Notes: generated from the letters alone by a model not told the origin. DNA of 45,592 bases from Rhodothermia bacterium (GCA_030428385.1 JAUIDY010000044.1:1-45592); one strand, 5' to 3'; shown: positions 35,416 to 44,014, numbered from the stretch's first letter. A program made the numbers and translations.

Positions 35416-36027
35416 ATGAAACGCCCCCGTTTTCAGGTCGGCGACCGCGTACGCGCCACCAAAACCCTTTCGCTGCATGTACAGCCCGACCCCGGCGAAA
35501 AAACCGTCGCCTCACTGGCCCGTGGACAGGAAGCCACCATCGCCTTCCGCGAGCCGGTGATGGGCAAATGGATGCTGCGGCTGGACAACGGCACCGAAGG
35601 CTGGGCGTTTGCGTCCTTCAAACCCGCCGACGAACCCGAACCGCCCCCCATTACCAACTGGCAGGATGCCTGGGAGTGGCACGCCAAACAAACCGCTGAG
35701 GCGTTCGACGACCTGTCGGAAGAAGCCTTGCTGCACCGCATTCAGGCGCGGCGGTATGACGGCTATTACCAGATCTGGTACGTCCTCGCTGAAAAAGGCA
35801 CCCTGAAGACATCGGGGCCGGTGCTGCTGGCCGTGTTGCGGCACGAAGCGGGCGAGGCACACGACCTGCTGCGGTATCACTGCGCGGCGGCGCTGTTTCA
35901 CCTCCTCGGCTACCCCCGCGAGCCGATGCCCGACCTCCGCAAGCGCGTGCAATGGGCGCACCACGGCGAAGACGCCCGTCAGCAGGCGCTTGATGAGTTG
36001 GAAGCCCTAATACATGAACACCTGTAA
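35416..36027 (+). CDS. SH3-like domain protein of unknown function
   Basis: 203 residues. Residues 5-72 form a bacterial SH3-like barrel (FQVGDRVRATKTLSLHVQPD; GKWMLRLDNGTEGWAFASFK). After a Pro/Glu linker (DEPEPPPITN) there is an all-helical C-terminal part (DAWEWHAKQTAEAFDDLSEE; HDLLRYHCAAALFHLLGYPR) that resembles HEAT-like repeats but cannot be assigned. No signal peptide, so cytoplasmic. It starts 76 bp after the YceI gene; a functional link is not evident. Confidence 0.8.
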   Translation: MKRPRFQVGDRVRATKTLSLHVQPDPGEKTVASLARGQEATIAFREPVMGKWMLRLDNGTEGWAFASFKPADEPEPPPITNWQDAWEWHAKQTAEAFDDLSEEALLHRIQARRYDGYYQIWYVLAEKGTLKTSGPVLLAVLRHEAGEAHDLLRYHCAAALFHLLGYPREPMPDLRKRVQWAHHGEDARQQALDELEALIHEHL

Positions 36028-36045
36028 AAAACGCCGGACGCCCCC

Positions 36046-36112
36046 TCTCGTCATCGCGAGGAGCACAGAATCACGTTCCGTACAGGCTTCGCGACGTGGC
36101 GATCTCACCCCG
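36046..36112. repeat. GTCAT...GCGAGG...GATCTC dispersed repeat
   Basis: CGTCATCGCGAGGAGCACAG leads to GCGACGTGGCGATCTCACCC. Related to 40762-40866. Part of the 368-bp gap (36028-36395) that is otherwise filled by MITE-like copy 3 and a further hairpin unit. Confidence 0.65.
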
Positions 36113-36129
36113 TTTCTGATGCTATTTTC

Positions 36130-36331
36130 TGGATTCCGATTGTACATGTCGTGATAGCGCAGGTGCTTCTTCCCGCGTTCCCTCTCCCTTGATGGGAGAG
36201 GGCCAGGGTGAGGGTGAAACAACGATGCTTGTCTCTACGACTCCCCCTCACTCTGTCTCTCTCCCGCCAGGGGAGAGAGAACCCTTTCTCAAAGGAAGGT
36301 ATCCAGGTATCAACGATAACAATCCGAGATC
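36130..36331. repeat. MITE-like palindromic repeat, copy 3
   Basis: Ends TGGATTCCGATTGTACATGT and CAACGATAACAATCC; core is essentially identical to copy 1, including GGGAGAGGGCCAGGGTGAGG and the AACAACGATGCTTGTCTCTA connector. High identity between two copies 33 kb apart suggests recent spread or gene conversion. Confidence 0.8.
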
Positions 36332-36362
36332 ACCACAGCTCCTGCGGAGCTTCATGATGACC
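36328..36362. repeat. Inverted copy of the short GTCAT repeat
   Basis: GAGATCACCACAGCTCCTGC then GGAGCTTCATGATGA, the reverse complement of the unit at 5861-5902 with a few changes. Confidence 0.6.
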
Positions 36363-36395
36363 AAAAAAAGACCCGATGCCAACGTCCTACAACGG

Positions 36396-37160
36396 CTACA
36401 GCGTCACGTCCCACGCCGTCATTAGTTCGTTGATCAGGTCCTCTTCGCTGTCCAGAAACACCCCATCGGCGTTGGCGATTTGAACGAGGTCGTCGAGCGC
36501 GACACGGCGCTGATCAACCGGAAAGGCTTGCTTGACCGACGCCGTGGCAGCGCGAAACTGCTCGGTGTTGGCACCTTGTGCGTAACGGTCCAATACCTGT
36601 CCCAGCACGTCGTTGATGTCGCAGTCGGAGGAGTCTGGCTTCCACGCGTGCAGCTTGCGCAAGAGCACCTGCCGCTCGTCGTCGCTGAACTCGCTGTCGG
36701 TGCTATGCGCCAGGACGAGGTAGATGTACCCCAGGTCGTGAAGGGCCGTCCACGGTGCATCTTTGGGCGACTTGTTCGTGCGCGGCACCGCCACATTCCA
36801 CACCGAGGCCAGCGTCGTAAACAACCCCCGCTCGCCATCCAGCACCACACCGTCGGACTGGGCGATCTGGACGAGGTCGTCTACCACCGCCGCCTTCTGG
36901 CGCGCCGAAAGCTGATCGCTCAGCAGGCTGACGGCCCGCAGCGCCGCCGCATCCAGCGCCGTTGGTTCCAGGTAGGTGTTCAGCGTCTCCAGGATCGCCG
37001 TCTGCACCTGCGTCCGGTCCAGGTTAAAATGGCGGCTGTGCAACGTATCGATGACGGCATCCAGTTCGGCTGAGCTGAGTTCAGCATCGTCACTTTGCGC
37101 CATGGCAATATAAAGCACCGCAAGCGGAGCCAGCAGGGGGTTTTTTGAAGCGTCGGGCAT
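36396..37160 (-). CDS. Tandem TerB-like domain protein
   Basis: 254 residues, cytoplasmic, no signal. Two repeats of about 110 residues each have the TerB helical pattern with matching words: LYIAMAQSDDAELSSAELDA ... ALDDLVQIA-type end; and YLVLAHSTDSEFSDDERQVL ... VALDDLVQIANADGVFLDSE. Acidic Asp/Glu clusters (QSDGVVLDGE, NADGVFLDSE) are where TerB binds metal. In other bacteria TerB-like domains work in stress or tellurite-response complexes. ATG at 37160 is used because the large upstream open frame is antisense to the kinase gene and has no homology. Divergent from that kinase gene, 307 bp apart. Confidence 0.8.
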   Translation of the reverse strand: MPDASKNPLLAPLAVLYIAMAQSDDAELSSAELDAVIDTLHSRHFNLDRTQVQTAILETLNTYLEPTALDAAALRAVSLLSDQLSARQKAAVVDDLVQIAQSDGVVLDGERGLFTTLASVWNVAVPRTNKSPKDAPWTALHDLGYIYLVLAHSTDSEFSDDERQVLLRKLHAWKPDSSDCDINDVLGQVLDRYAQGANTEQFRAATASVKQAFPVDQRRVALDDLVQIANADGVFLDSEEDLINELMTAWDVTL

Positions 37161-37264
37161 ATCCAGAAGCGTTAACGAGCGGGCTGCGTCAATATAGACA
37201 CCGCACGCGTAGACGGCACCCCCATGCCTTTTGTTTTTGGGCGCTGTACCCGACAAAACATTTT

Positions 37265-37363
37265 TCTTGTCATCTCGACGACCTGCGGGCGGAGAGATCT
37301 CCCCCGTTTGCGCTATTTCCAGCGTGGGAGAGCTCTCACATCCGTTCGAGATGACAGGGTTAT
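37265..37363. repeat. Paired GTCAT...GAGATC hairpin in the TerB/kinase gap
   Basis: TTGTCATCTCGACGACCTGC with GGAGAGATCTCCCC on one side and GAGAGCTCTCACATCCGTTC followed by GAGATGACA on the other: two inverted units forming a large cruciform. It fills the centre of the 307-bp divergent gap; the sequence next to each start codon is left free for promoters. Confidence 0.65.
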
Positions 37364-37467
37364 GGGTTTTGTCGGGTACAAAGGTTTTTGGGTAATTTGT
37401 AGCGACCTGCCGCCGAGGCTTCTCCTTCCGTATCTTGAGCCTGACTCCCACCCGCCTACGCTCCTTC

Positions 37468-40269
37468 ATGCCCCACTTCTCACCCGAACGCTGGCAGCGC
37501 GTAGAGGCCTTGCTCGACGAAGTCCTCGACCTCCCGCCCGACGAGCGGCGGGCGTGGCTCGATGTACACTGTGGCGACGACGAGGCCTTGCGGGCCGATG
37601 TGGAAGCCCTGCTGGAGGCCGATGAAGCCGAGGGCGACTTTCTCAGCGCCTCGGCCACCACCTACGCCGATGCCCTCATCAGCGCATCGGGCAACGCGCC
37701 CCTGAAACCAGAAGAGATGGCGCTGGACACCCGCGTCGGGCCATACCGGCTGGTGGCATTGCTGGGGCATGGCGGCATGGCCGCGGTCTACCTCGCCGAG
37801 CGCGATGATGGGCTCTTCGAGCAGCAGGTGGCCGTTAAGCTGATCAAGCGGGGCATGGACTCCGAAGCGGTACGCCGCCGCTTCCTCGCCGAGCGGCAGA
37901 TCCTGGCACGGCTGCAACACCCGCACATCGCCCGCCTCCTCGATGGCGGCCTTGCCGACGATGGGCAATCTTACTTCGTGATGGACTATGTGCCCGGCAC
38001 ACCCATCACCGATTACAGCACCGAGCACGCCCTCGACCTCACCGCCCGGCTGCACCTGTTCGAGGATGTTTGCCGCGCCGTCGAATACGCCCACCGCAAC
38101 CTCGTCGTCCACCGCGACCTGAAGCCGAGCAATATCCTGGTGACGGACGACGGGCGGGTTAAGCTGCTCGACTTTGGCATTGCGAAGATGCTGGCCGAAG
38201 ACGAAGCGCCGATCCCCGCCCAAACCGTGACGGGCATCGTAGCGATGACGCCTGAATATGCCTCCCCCGAACAAGTGCGCGGCGAGGCCATCACCACCGC
38301 CACCGACGTGTATGCCCTCGGCGTGGTGCTCTACGAGTTAATGACCAACGAGCGGCCCTACTACTTCGAGTCACGGTCGCCCACGGAGATCGAGCGGGTG
38401 ATCTGTGACACCGAGCCGCGCCGTCCCAGCACTGCCGTCTTGCAACGCACCGAGGCCGCCACCGAAAACGCCGCCGTGCTGCACCGCAAGCTGCGCGGCG
38501 ACCTCGACAACATTGTGTTAAAAGCATTGCGCAAGGAGCCAGAGCGGCGCTATGCCTCGGCGGCGCACCTGCTGGATGACCTCCAGCGTTACCGCGACGG
38601 CCTGCCTGTGCTGGCCCGCCCCGACACCGTGGGCTATCGGCTGCGCAAGTTCGTGCAGCGCCACCGGATGGGCGTAGCGATGGCCGCCGCGTTTTTGATG
38701 CTGAGTTTCGGCTTTGCCCTGTTCTACACCCTGCGCGTCACCGCCGAGCGCGACCGGGCGCAGGCCGAGGCCGAACGCGCCCGCGAAACCCGCGACCTGC
38801 TCATCAGCATGTTTGGCGCGGCCGACCCCGACGCCGGGCGCGGTGACACCCTCACCGCCCGCGAACTGCTGGCGCTCGGCACGACGCAGATCGAAGCCGA
38901 ACTCGCCAACCAGCCTGACCTCCAGGCCGAGATGCTGGCTGCCATCGGCGAGGTATACCGTAAGCTGGGCACCTATGATGATGCCCTCCCGCTGCTGGAA
39001 CGCGCCCTTGCACAAGCACGCGAGTTGCATGGCCCGGTGCATGCGGATGTCGCGACTGCCCACAGCCGCCTCGGCGAAGTGCTCTACGACATGGGCGACT
39101 ACGAACGCGCCGAGACCCACCTGCGCGATGCCCTGCGCCTGCGCCGCCAGCTTTTCGGCGAGAGGCATGCGGCGGTCGCCCAGAGCCTCGACCAAGTGGC
39201 GGCGCTGGTGTATGAACAAGGTAGCTTTGACGAAGCCGAACGCTTGTACCGGGAGGCGCTGACGCGGCGGCACACGTTGTTTGGTCCCAATCACCTCGAC
39301 GTCGCCGAAACACAGAACAACCTCGGCATCCTGCTTACCGAACTCGCCAAGTACGACGAGGCCGAGACCGTGCTGCGCGAGGCGCTCGCGGTGCGCGAAG
39401 CGCAACTCGGCACCACCCACAGCGCCGTTGCCGAAACCATCCACAATCTGGGGTTTCTCTACTGGGACCGCGGGCTCTATGAAGAAGCCGAACCTTTTTT
39501 CCGACGTTCGTTGGACATTGCGCACACGTTGTATGGCGACGAGCACCCCAGCCTCGCCATCGATTTGAACAACCTGTCGCTGCTGCTGCGCGACATGGGC
39601 GATTATGACGAGGCCGAGTCCGTCGGGCGGCAGGCGCTGGCGATGCAGCAAAAATTCCTCGGCCCCACCCACCGCGATGTCTCGACGAGCCTCTATAACC
39701 TCGCGGACCTGCTGATGCTAAAAGGAGCGTATACCGACGCCGAGCCGCTGCTGCTCGAATCGCTTCAAATCGACCTGGAACGCTACGGCGACGCGCATCC
39801 CTACATCGGCATGGCACGCACGATGTACACCAATCTGCTGCTCGAACGCGGCGCACTGGACGAAGCATCGACGGAAATTCAGCAAGCCCTCGCCATTTTT
39901 GAGGCCGCCTACCCCGACGGGCACTACCGCATCGCTGACGCCCGATTGGCGAGGGGACGTATTGTCTTGCAACGCGGGCAGCCCAATGCGGCAGAGCCGG
40001 ACCTGCGGGAAGCCCTCGCCCTGCTGGCTACTTTTTCGCCCGACGACGACATCCGCACGCTCAACGCGCAACACGCCCTGGGGCAATGCCTGACGGCCCA
40101 GCAACGCTTCGACGAAGCAGAGACGTTGTTGCGGGAAAGCCATGCCACCGCTGAAACCAACCTCGGCCCCACGCACCCTGTCACCCAGCAACTCCGCGCA
40201 GCGCTGGCCGAACTCTATCAAGCCTGGAGCCGCCCGGATGAGGCGGCACGGTATACGCCTTCCATTTAG
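37468..40269 (+). CDS. Transmembrane Ser/Thr protein kinase with TPR domain (second paralogue)
   Basis: 933 residues, collinear with the first kinase. Begins MPHFSPERWQRVEALLDEVL. Kinase residues: G100-H-G102-G-M-A105 (third loop Gly is Ala), Lys124, HRDLKPSN with Asp217, DFG with Asp235, and TPEYASPEQ. One membrane helix (VAMAAAFLMLSFGFALFY, about 400), then a coiled coil (RVTAERDRAQAEAERARETR) and many TPRs ending LAELYQAWSRPDEAARYTPS. The kinase half is much more similar to the first copy than the TPR half. ATG at 37468 is chosen by alignment with that copy. No ECF sigma gene is adjacent; its partner is unknown. It is divergent from the TerB-like gene. Confidence 0.93.
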   Translation: MPHFSPERWQRVEALLDEVLDLPPDERRAWLDVHCGDDEALRADVEALLEADEAEGDFLSASATTYADALISASGNAPLKPEEMALDTRVGPYRLVALLGHGGMAAVYLAERDDGLFEQQVAVKLIKRGMDSEAVRRRFLAERQILARLQHPHIARLLDGGLADDGQSYFVMDYVPGTPITDYSTEHALDLTARLHLFEDVCRAVEYAHRNLVVHRDLKPSNILVTDDGRVKLLDFGIAKMLAEDEAPIPAQTVTGIVAMTPEYASPEQVRGEAITTATDVYALGVVLYELMTNERPYYFESRSPTEIERVICDTEPRRPSTAVLQRTEAATENAAVLHRKLRGDLDNIVLKALRKEPERRYASAAHLLDDLQRYRDGLPVLARPDTVGYRLRKFVQRHRMGVAMAAAFLMLSFGFALFYTLRVTAERDRAQAEAERARETRDLLISMFGAADPDAGRGDTLTARELLALGTTQIEAELANQPDLQAEMLAAIGEVYRKLGTYDDALPLLERALAQARELHGPVHADVATAHSRLGEVLYDMGDYERAETHLRDALRLRRQLFGERHAAVAQSLDQVAALVYEQGSFDEAERLYREALTRRHTLFGPNHLDVAETQNNLGILLTELAKYDEAETVLREALAVREAQLGTTHSAVAETIHNLGFLYWDRGLYEEAEPFFRRSLDIAHTLYGDEHPSLAIDLNNLSLLLRDMGDYDEAESVGRQALAMQQKFLGPTHRDVSTSLYNLADLLMLKGAYTDAEPLLLESLQIDLERYGDAHPYIGMARTMYTNLLLERGALDEASTEIQQALAIFEAAYPDGHYRIADARLARGRIVLQRGQPNAAEPDLREALALLATFSPDDDIRTLNAQHALGQCLTAQQRFDEAETLLRESHATAETNLGPTHPVTQQLRAALAELYQAWSRPDEAARYTPSI

Positions 40270-40289
40270 TTCCTATCCTAAAAATTCAA

Positions 40290-40378
40290 GACGAGTTGTC
40301 ATCCTGAACTTGTTTCAAGATCTCAATCGGTTTTCCTTCCTCCTGAGATTCCGAAACAAGTTCGGAATGACAAGAGAG
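40290..40378. repeat. Paired GTCATCCTGAAC hairpin repeat
   Basis: GTTGTCATCCTGAACTTGTT up to CAAGATCTCAATCGG, then the inverted partner CCTGAGATTCCGAAACAAGT and CGGAATGACAAGA. Same organisation as 37265-37363. Just past the kinase stop, so it may double as a terminator. Confidence 0.6.
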
Positions 40379-40419
40379 TAGGTATTCGGTTTGATTCTTT
40401 GAGCACTTTTTGCGTGTGA

Positions 40420-40745
40420 CGCTTCTTTCCGTTTGTGGATGTCGGGATAGCGCAGGTGCCTCTTCTCGCGTTCTCTCTCCCTTGATGGGCAGTGCTGTTA
40501 AGTGCTACATAAAACCCCTCCCTTGAGGGAGGTGGACCCGGCCCGAGCCGGGGACGGAGGGTGTCTGCTTGCCATCCAGGCCGATGAACACCCCCAGCCC
40601 CGGAGCCTGCCCCGGACTTGATCCGGGGTGACAGCCCCTTCAAGGGGGCGATTTCTAAAGCGATCACGAAGAACGAGCCCTTCGGGCCACGGGAGAGGAC
40701 GCGTTCTCGCAGGAATGTATCCCGATATACAAACGGAATCGGCTT
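40420..40745. repeat. MITE-like repeat, copy 4, interrupted
   Basis: Left end TTTCCGTTTGTGGATGTCGG and GATAGCGCAGG match copy 3; right end ATCCCGATATACAAACGGAA is its inverse. About 150 bp between 40496 and about 40650 is foreign to the family and contains its own hairpins (CCTCCCTTGAGGGAGG; GACTTGATCCGGGGTGACAG), suggesting a nested insertion of another small repeat. Confidence 0.65.
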
Positions 40746-40761
40746 TACACACCCCCTCCAT

Positions 40762-40866
40762 TGTTATCGCGAGGAGCATGTGCGACGTGGCGATCTCATC
40801 CCGATGGGAAACGGCACGTCGGACGGGGTGAGATCACCACAGGATCTACGATCCTTCGTGATGACA
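40762..40866. repeat. Inverted pair of short GCGAGG...GATCTC repeats
   Basis: TTATCGCGAGGAGCATGTGC to GGCGATCTCATCCCG, followed by GGGGTGAGATCACCACAGGA to TTCGTGATGACA in inverse orientation. Together with the two preceding elements it fills the 700-bp gap between the kinase and the beta-helix gene; no coding region is visible there. Confidence 0.65.
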
Positions 40867-40894
40867 TGAAAAAGAGCAGGGTGGTTCTTGTATC

Positions 40895-40936
40895 GAAAAA
40901 GGCCCCGCGCTGGGTGTACAACCAACGCGGGGCCTA
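40895..40936 (-). terminator. Rho-independent terminator after the beta-helix gene
   Basis: Perfect 10-bp stem AGGCCCCGCG (40900-40909) / CGCGGGGCCT (40926-40935), with a loop that is itself nearly palindromic (TGGGTGTACAACCA). On the minus strand it is followed by TTTTT. It lies 34 bp beyond the stop of the beta-helix gene. Confidence 0.8.
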
Positions 40937-40969
40937 TGGGGAGCCGCTAGGAGAACGTGAGCCTTGGTA

Positions 40970-42469
40970 TTACCACGTCCCCATGGCCGGACGCTGTGCC
41001 CCTTTGCCCGGTGCTGCCCCAAAGAGGGTGAGCGCGGCCTCCATCGGATACAGGTTACCGTACATCGTCACCTGGCTCTGGATGGTGCCTTGTTTGTTCA
41101 GGCCGAACAACTCGCGCAACTGGTTCGCCGACGAATTCGGATCGTAGTCCACCTGCTCGCTGTACCGTGCCGCGATGAAGCCTTCCACATACGCCCGTTC
41201 GAGCGGCAGGGCAATCTGCTCATGCACATTGCCCTGGGCACTGGCAAGTTCCACATCGGCAATCTCGGCGGCACCGAGATGGAAGTCGGTGTTCGAATCC
41301 GGGCTGTAGCGCAAATCGCCGGTTTTGTTGCCGAAGAACACGTTGCGGTCAATCGAGATGTTGTTGTCGTTGAAGCGGTAGTGCGTGATACCCGCGCCGA
41401 TGCTGAAGGCGATGATGTTGTCGTGGATGCTGTAGTCGCTCTTCGTGTTGATCTGCACCGCGTTGCCCATGTCGCCGAAGTCTTTGAGGCGGCTCCATGT
41501 GAAGGCAAACGTGTTGTTGGCAATTTCGATGAGGCCGCAGTTGGCCACGATGCGGTTGCCGCGGTTGTCCATGCCCCCGGCGCACTTGCCCGCCACGTCC
41601 ACCGCCGCCATGCGCGTACCGATGAAGACGTTGTTCTCGATGAGGAACGTGCCCTCGTCCTTCACGCCGCCCTGGATGGCAAAGTTGGAGCAATTGACAA
41701 ACGCGTTGTTGCGGATCGTCACGTCGCCGCCGCCCCGGTTCGACGGAATAAACAGGCAGGGCTGCTCAATGGTGGGCGGTGCGCCTTCGGGAAAGGTAGA
41801 CGGCGGCAGCGTCAGCATCCCGGACGCCACGCCTTCGGGCTTGCCTTCGACGCCGTGGTAGGTGTTGCGCAGCGTTCCGTCAAATACAAAGCCGTCGACC
41901 ACCACGCCGCCTGCGGGGCCTTCAAACACCAGCAGCGCCTTCCGCGAGGTTTCTTTGCTTTTGGCGGGCGGCTGCAACACGGTGCGGTGTGCCAGCGGGT
42001 CGCGCTGGCTGAAGTCGGCGGCAAAGCCCCCCATCAGTTCGAGGGGCTTGTCGGTGTGCCAGTAACCCTTGCCAAAAGTGCCACCATACACGCCTTCGGC
42101 CACATAAATCCGGTCGCCTGCCGCCGCCTTGTCGATGGCTTTGTCGAGGTTCTTGAGCGGTGCCCCCTTCGTGCCGTCGTTGCCGTTGGCTCCCGCCGGA
42201 GACACATACCAGATGCGCCCGGACGCCGGGGCTTCCTCCGCGGCTGGCGCGGGTGCCGGTTCCGAGGGGGTTTGCGATGCCGTAGAAGTTGAGTTCGAGG
42301 AGGAAGGCGTGGACGCAGAAGACGACCCGCTATCGGTTTGCGACGTGCGGCTGCGAACGTCCTGGGCTTTCTTCTTCAAGCGGCCCAGTTGGGCCTGTGC
42401 CGGTGCCGCAAGCGCAAACGTGAGCACAGCGATGAAGGTGTAGCGGAAAAGCGATGCAAGGATAGGCAT
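40970..42469 (-). CDS. Exported right-handed beta-helix (DUF1565-like) protein
   Basis: 499 residues. Signal peptide (FRYTFIAVLTFALAAPAQAQ), a low-complexity Ser/Thr/Pro linker at about 35-85, then a DUF1565-type start (RIWYVSPAGANGNDGTKGAP, KAIDKAAAGDRIYVAEGVYG) and a parallel beta-helix with Asn ladders (VTIRNNAFVNCSNFAIQGGV; NDNNISIDRNVFFGNKTGD). Such proteins bind or cleave polysaccharides; no catalytic residues can be assigned. A C-terminal helical region (QLRELFGLNKQGTIQSQVTM) is not explained by the helix. ATG at 42469 is chosen for the signal peptide. Monocistronic with its own terminator. Confidence 0.85.
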   Translation of the reverse strand: MPILASLFRYTFIAVLTFALAAPAQAQLGRLKKKAQDVRSRTSQTDSGSSSASTPSSSNSTSTASQTPSEPAPAPAAEEAPASGRIWYVSPAGANGNDGTKGAPLKNLDKAIDKAAAGDRIYVAEGVYGGTFGKGYWHTDKPLELMGGFAADFSQRDPLAHRTVLQPPAKSKETSRKALLVFEGPAGGVVVDGFVFDGTLRNTYHGVEGKPEGVASGMLTLPPSTFPEGAPPTIEQPCLFIPSNRGGGDVTIRNNAFVNCSNFAIQGGVKDEGTFLIENNVFIGTRMAAVDVAGKCAGGMDNRGNRIVANCGLIEIANNTFAFTWSRLKDFGDMGNAVQINTKSDYSIHDNIIAFSIGAGITHYRFNDNNISIDRNVFFGNKTGDLRYSPDSNTDFHLGAAEIADVELASAQGNVHEQIALPLERAYVEGFIAARYSEQVDYDPNSSANQLRELFGLNKQGTIQSQVTMYGNLYPMEAALTLFGAAPGKGAQRPAMGTW

Positions 42470-42634
42470 GGTTTGGAAAGGTTGGGTCGAGAAAAAGGAG
42501 GAAGTCACTTGTTTAGAGAAACGCAAAGGGCGTAATGGAGGGGACATGGAGGGGGAAGAGGGAAGCGGTTTGGGGGAAGAGGGCGATTGTTGAACAACCG
42601 ATGTTCGCTTCCCCCTTCCCTCATCCCCCTTCCC

Positions 42635-44014
42635 TCACTTGACCAGCATGGCCTGCCGGGTGGTGGTGAAGGTTTCGCCGGTGGCGCGGAGGAAGTAGAT
42701 GCCCGTAGGAAGGTCGCTGGCTTCGAAAACCAAGGCTTGCGCATGACCGGCTTCCATGCGGCCCGCGTACAGCGTTCGCACGGCGCGGCCCAGTGCATCA
42801 AAAGCGACGACCTCGACGTGTTGCGCCCGCTGCACCATCAGGCTCAGGTGTGCCTCGGGGTTGAACGGGTTGGGGTAGGGGGCGGTCAGCAGATACGCCT
42901 CCGGCAATTCCACCGCCACTTCCACCTCCGGGCTGTAGGCAAACGTGCCGTCGAAGTCGACCTGCTTCAGCCGGAAGCGGTGCGGCCCCGGCGCGAGGTC
43001 GTGGACCTCAAAACCATAGGATTGCGGCGTGACCGTCGTCCCGACGCCGTCGATCCAACCGAGGGTCTCCCACGCCCCCACGGCTTCGATCTCGTCGGCT
43101 CCGTCTCGTCGCTGGATTTCAAACCCGGCGTTGTTAGACTCGCTGGCGGTTTTCCAGCGCATCGCTACGGTAGCACCATCTACCAGCGCCTCGAACGCCA
43201 CCAGTTCGACGGGCAAAAGCCCCGCCCCCGCCAGCGTCCAGCGTGAAAAGGCATTGATGCTGCGCAGGCTCACTGTGTTGTCCGCCACGTTGGGCGTGCC
43301 GCCTTCTTCGGTGAAGGAAGCACCGCCGTTGGTGGAGCGGAACAGCCGGAGGTCTAGTTCCGCTGTGCCGTTGAGTTCCGATTCGTCGTAGTGAAAAATC
43401 AGGTCAGCGTTGAGGCCGCTGTTGTTGGTCGGTGTGATGTCGAAGTAGCGAGCGATGCCTTCGCTGCCTTCGCTGCGCTGAATGGTGTGGCCCCGGCTGA
43501 TCTGGGTAACGCCCAGGTTAGCCCTTGTTGAAATCTCGGCCCCCAGCCCGGCGACATTTTCACTCGTCGGCGCGTTCAGCACGCGGCGGGCAGAGATGAC
43601 GCCGCTGGTGCCCTTGACGGTGTTGCCCGGGGTTTCGCGGAGCAAACCGCTCCCGCCAAGATCAATGTTGAAGCCGTTGAGGTCCACGTCGCCGCCCAGC
43701 ACCGAGAGTTGGGTGCTCACGAGCAGGTTGCCGCGCAGCACCACATCGCCGCCCGCCTTGTCCACCACAATGCGGGGAATACTTTCGGGCGGAGCCGGTG
43801 GCGTAAACTGCTGGTCGCCGGTGCCATTAAAGGCCAACGTGCCATTGCTACCGAGGAAGTTGCCGCCTGTCATCACCAGGTCGTGCCCTACATTAAAGGT
43901 GCTGTTGCTTTGCAAGCGGATGGTGGCCCCGTTGCTCACCCGGATGGTCTGGGCATAAAGCGGCGGGGCAACGCCCACCAGCAACACAAGAAGAAGGAGT
44001 AACAAGCGGTTCAT
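42635..44014 (-). CDS. T9SS type A sorting domain-containing surface protein
   Basis: 459 residues. Signal peptide MNRLLLLLLVLLVGVAPPLY, then a beta-rich region with repeated GG/N-containing strands (VVLRGNLLVSTQLSVLGGDV), a fibronectin-like domain (ELVAFEALVDGATVAMRWKT; FRLKQVDFDGTFAYSPEVEV) and a typical sorting domain (YPNPFNPEAHLSL ... VVAFDALGRAVRTLYAGRME ... LPTGIYFLRATG). The sorting domain directs it through the type IX system to the surface. Function beyond adhesion or matrix is not visible. 50 bp downstream of the next gene, same strand. Confidence 0.88.
   Translation of the reverse strand: MNRLLLLLLVLLVGVAPPLYAQTIRVSNGATIRLQSNSTFNVGHDLVMTGGNFLGSNGTLAFNGTGDQQFTPPAPPESIPRIVVDKAGGDVVLRGNLLVSTQLSVLGGDVDLNGFNIDLGGSGLLRETPGNTVKGTSGVISARRVLNAPTSENVAGLGAEISTRANLGVTQISRGHTIQRSEGSEGIARYFDITPTNNSGLNADLIFHYDESELNGTAELDLRLFRSTNGGASFTEEGGTPNVADNTVSLRSINAFSRWTLAGAGLLPVELVAFEALVDGATVAMRWKTASESNNAGFEIQRRDGADEIEAVGAWETLGWIDGVGTTVTPQSYGFEVHDLAPGPHRFRLKQVDFDGTFAYSPEVEVAVELPEAYLLTAPYPNPFNPEAHLSLMVQRAQHVEVVAFDALGRAVRTLYAGRMEAGHAQALVFEASDLPTGIYFLRATGETFTTTRQAMLVK

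Noticed and set aside
37161-37661. N-terminal extension of the TerB-like protein
   Set aside because: The extension would be antisense to the conserved kinase N-terminus and is rich in Ser/Arg without any domain.
41285-41310. TTCGAATCC, resembling a tRNA T-arm
   Set aside because: It is inside the beta-helix coding sequence, and no acceptor or anticodon stems can be drawn around it.
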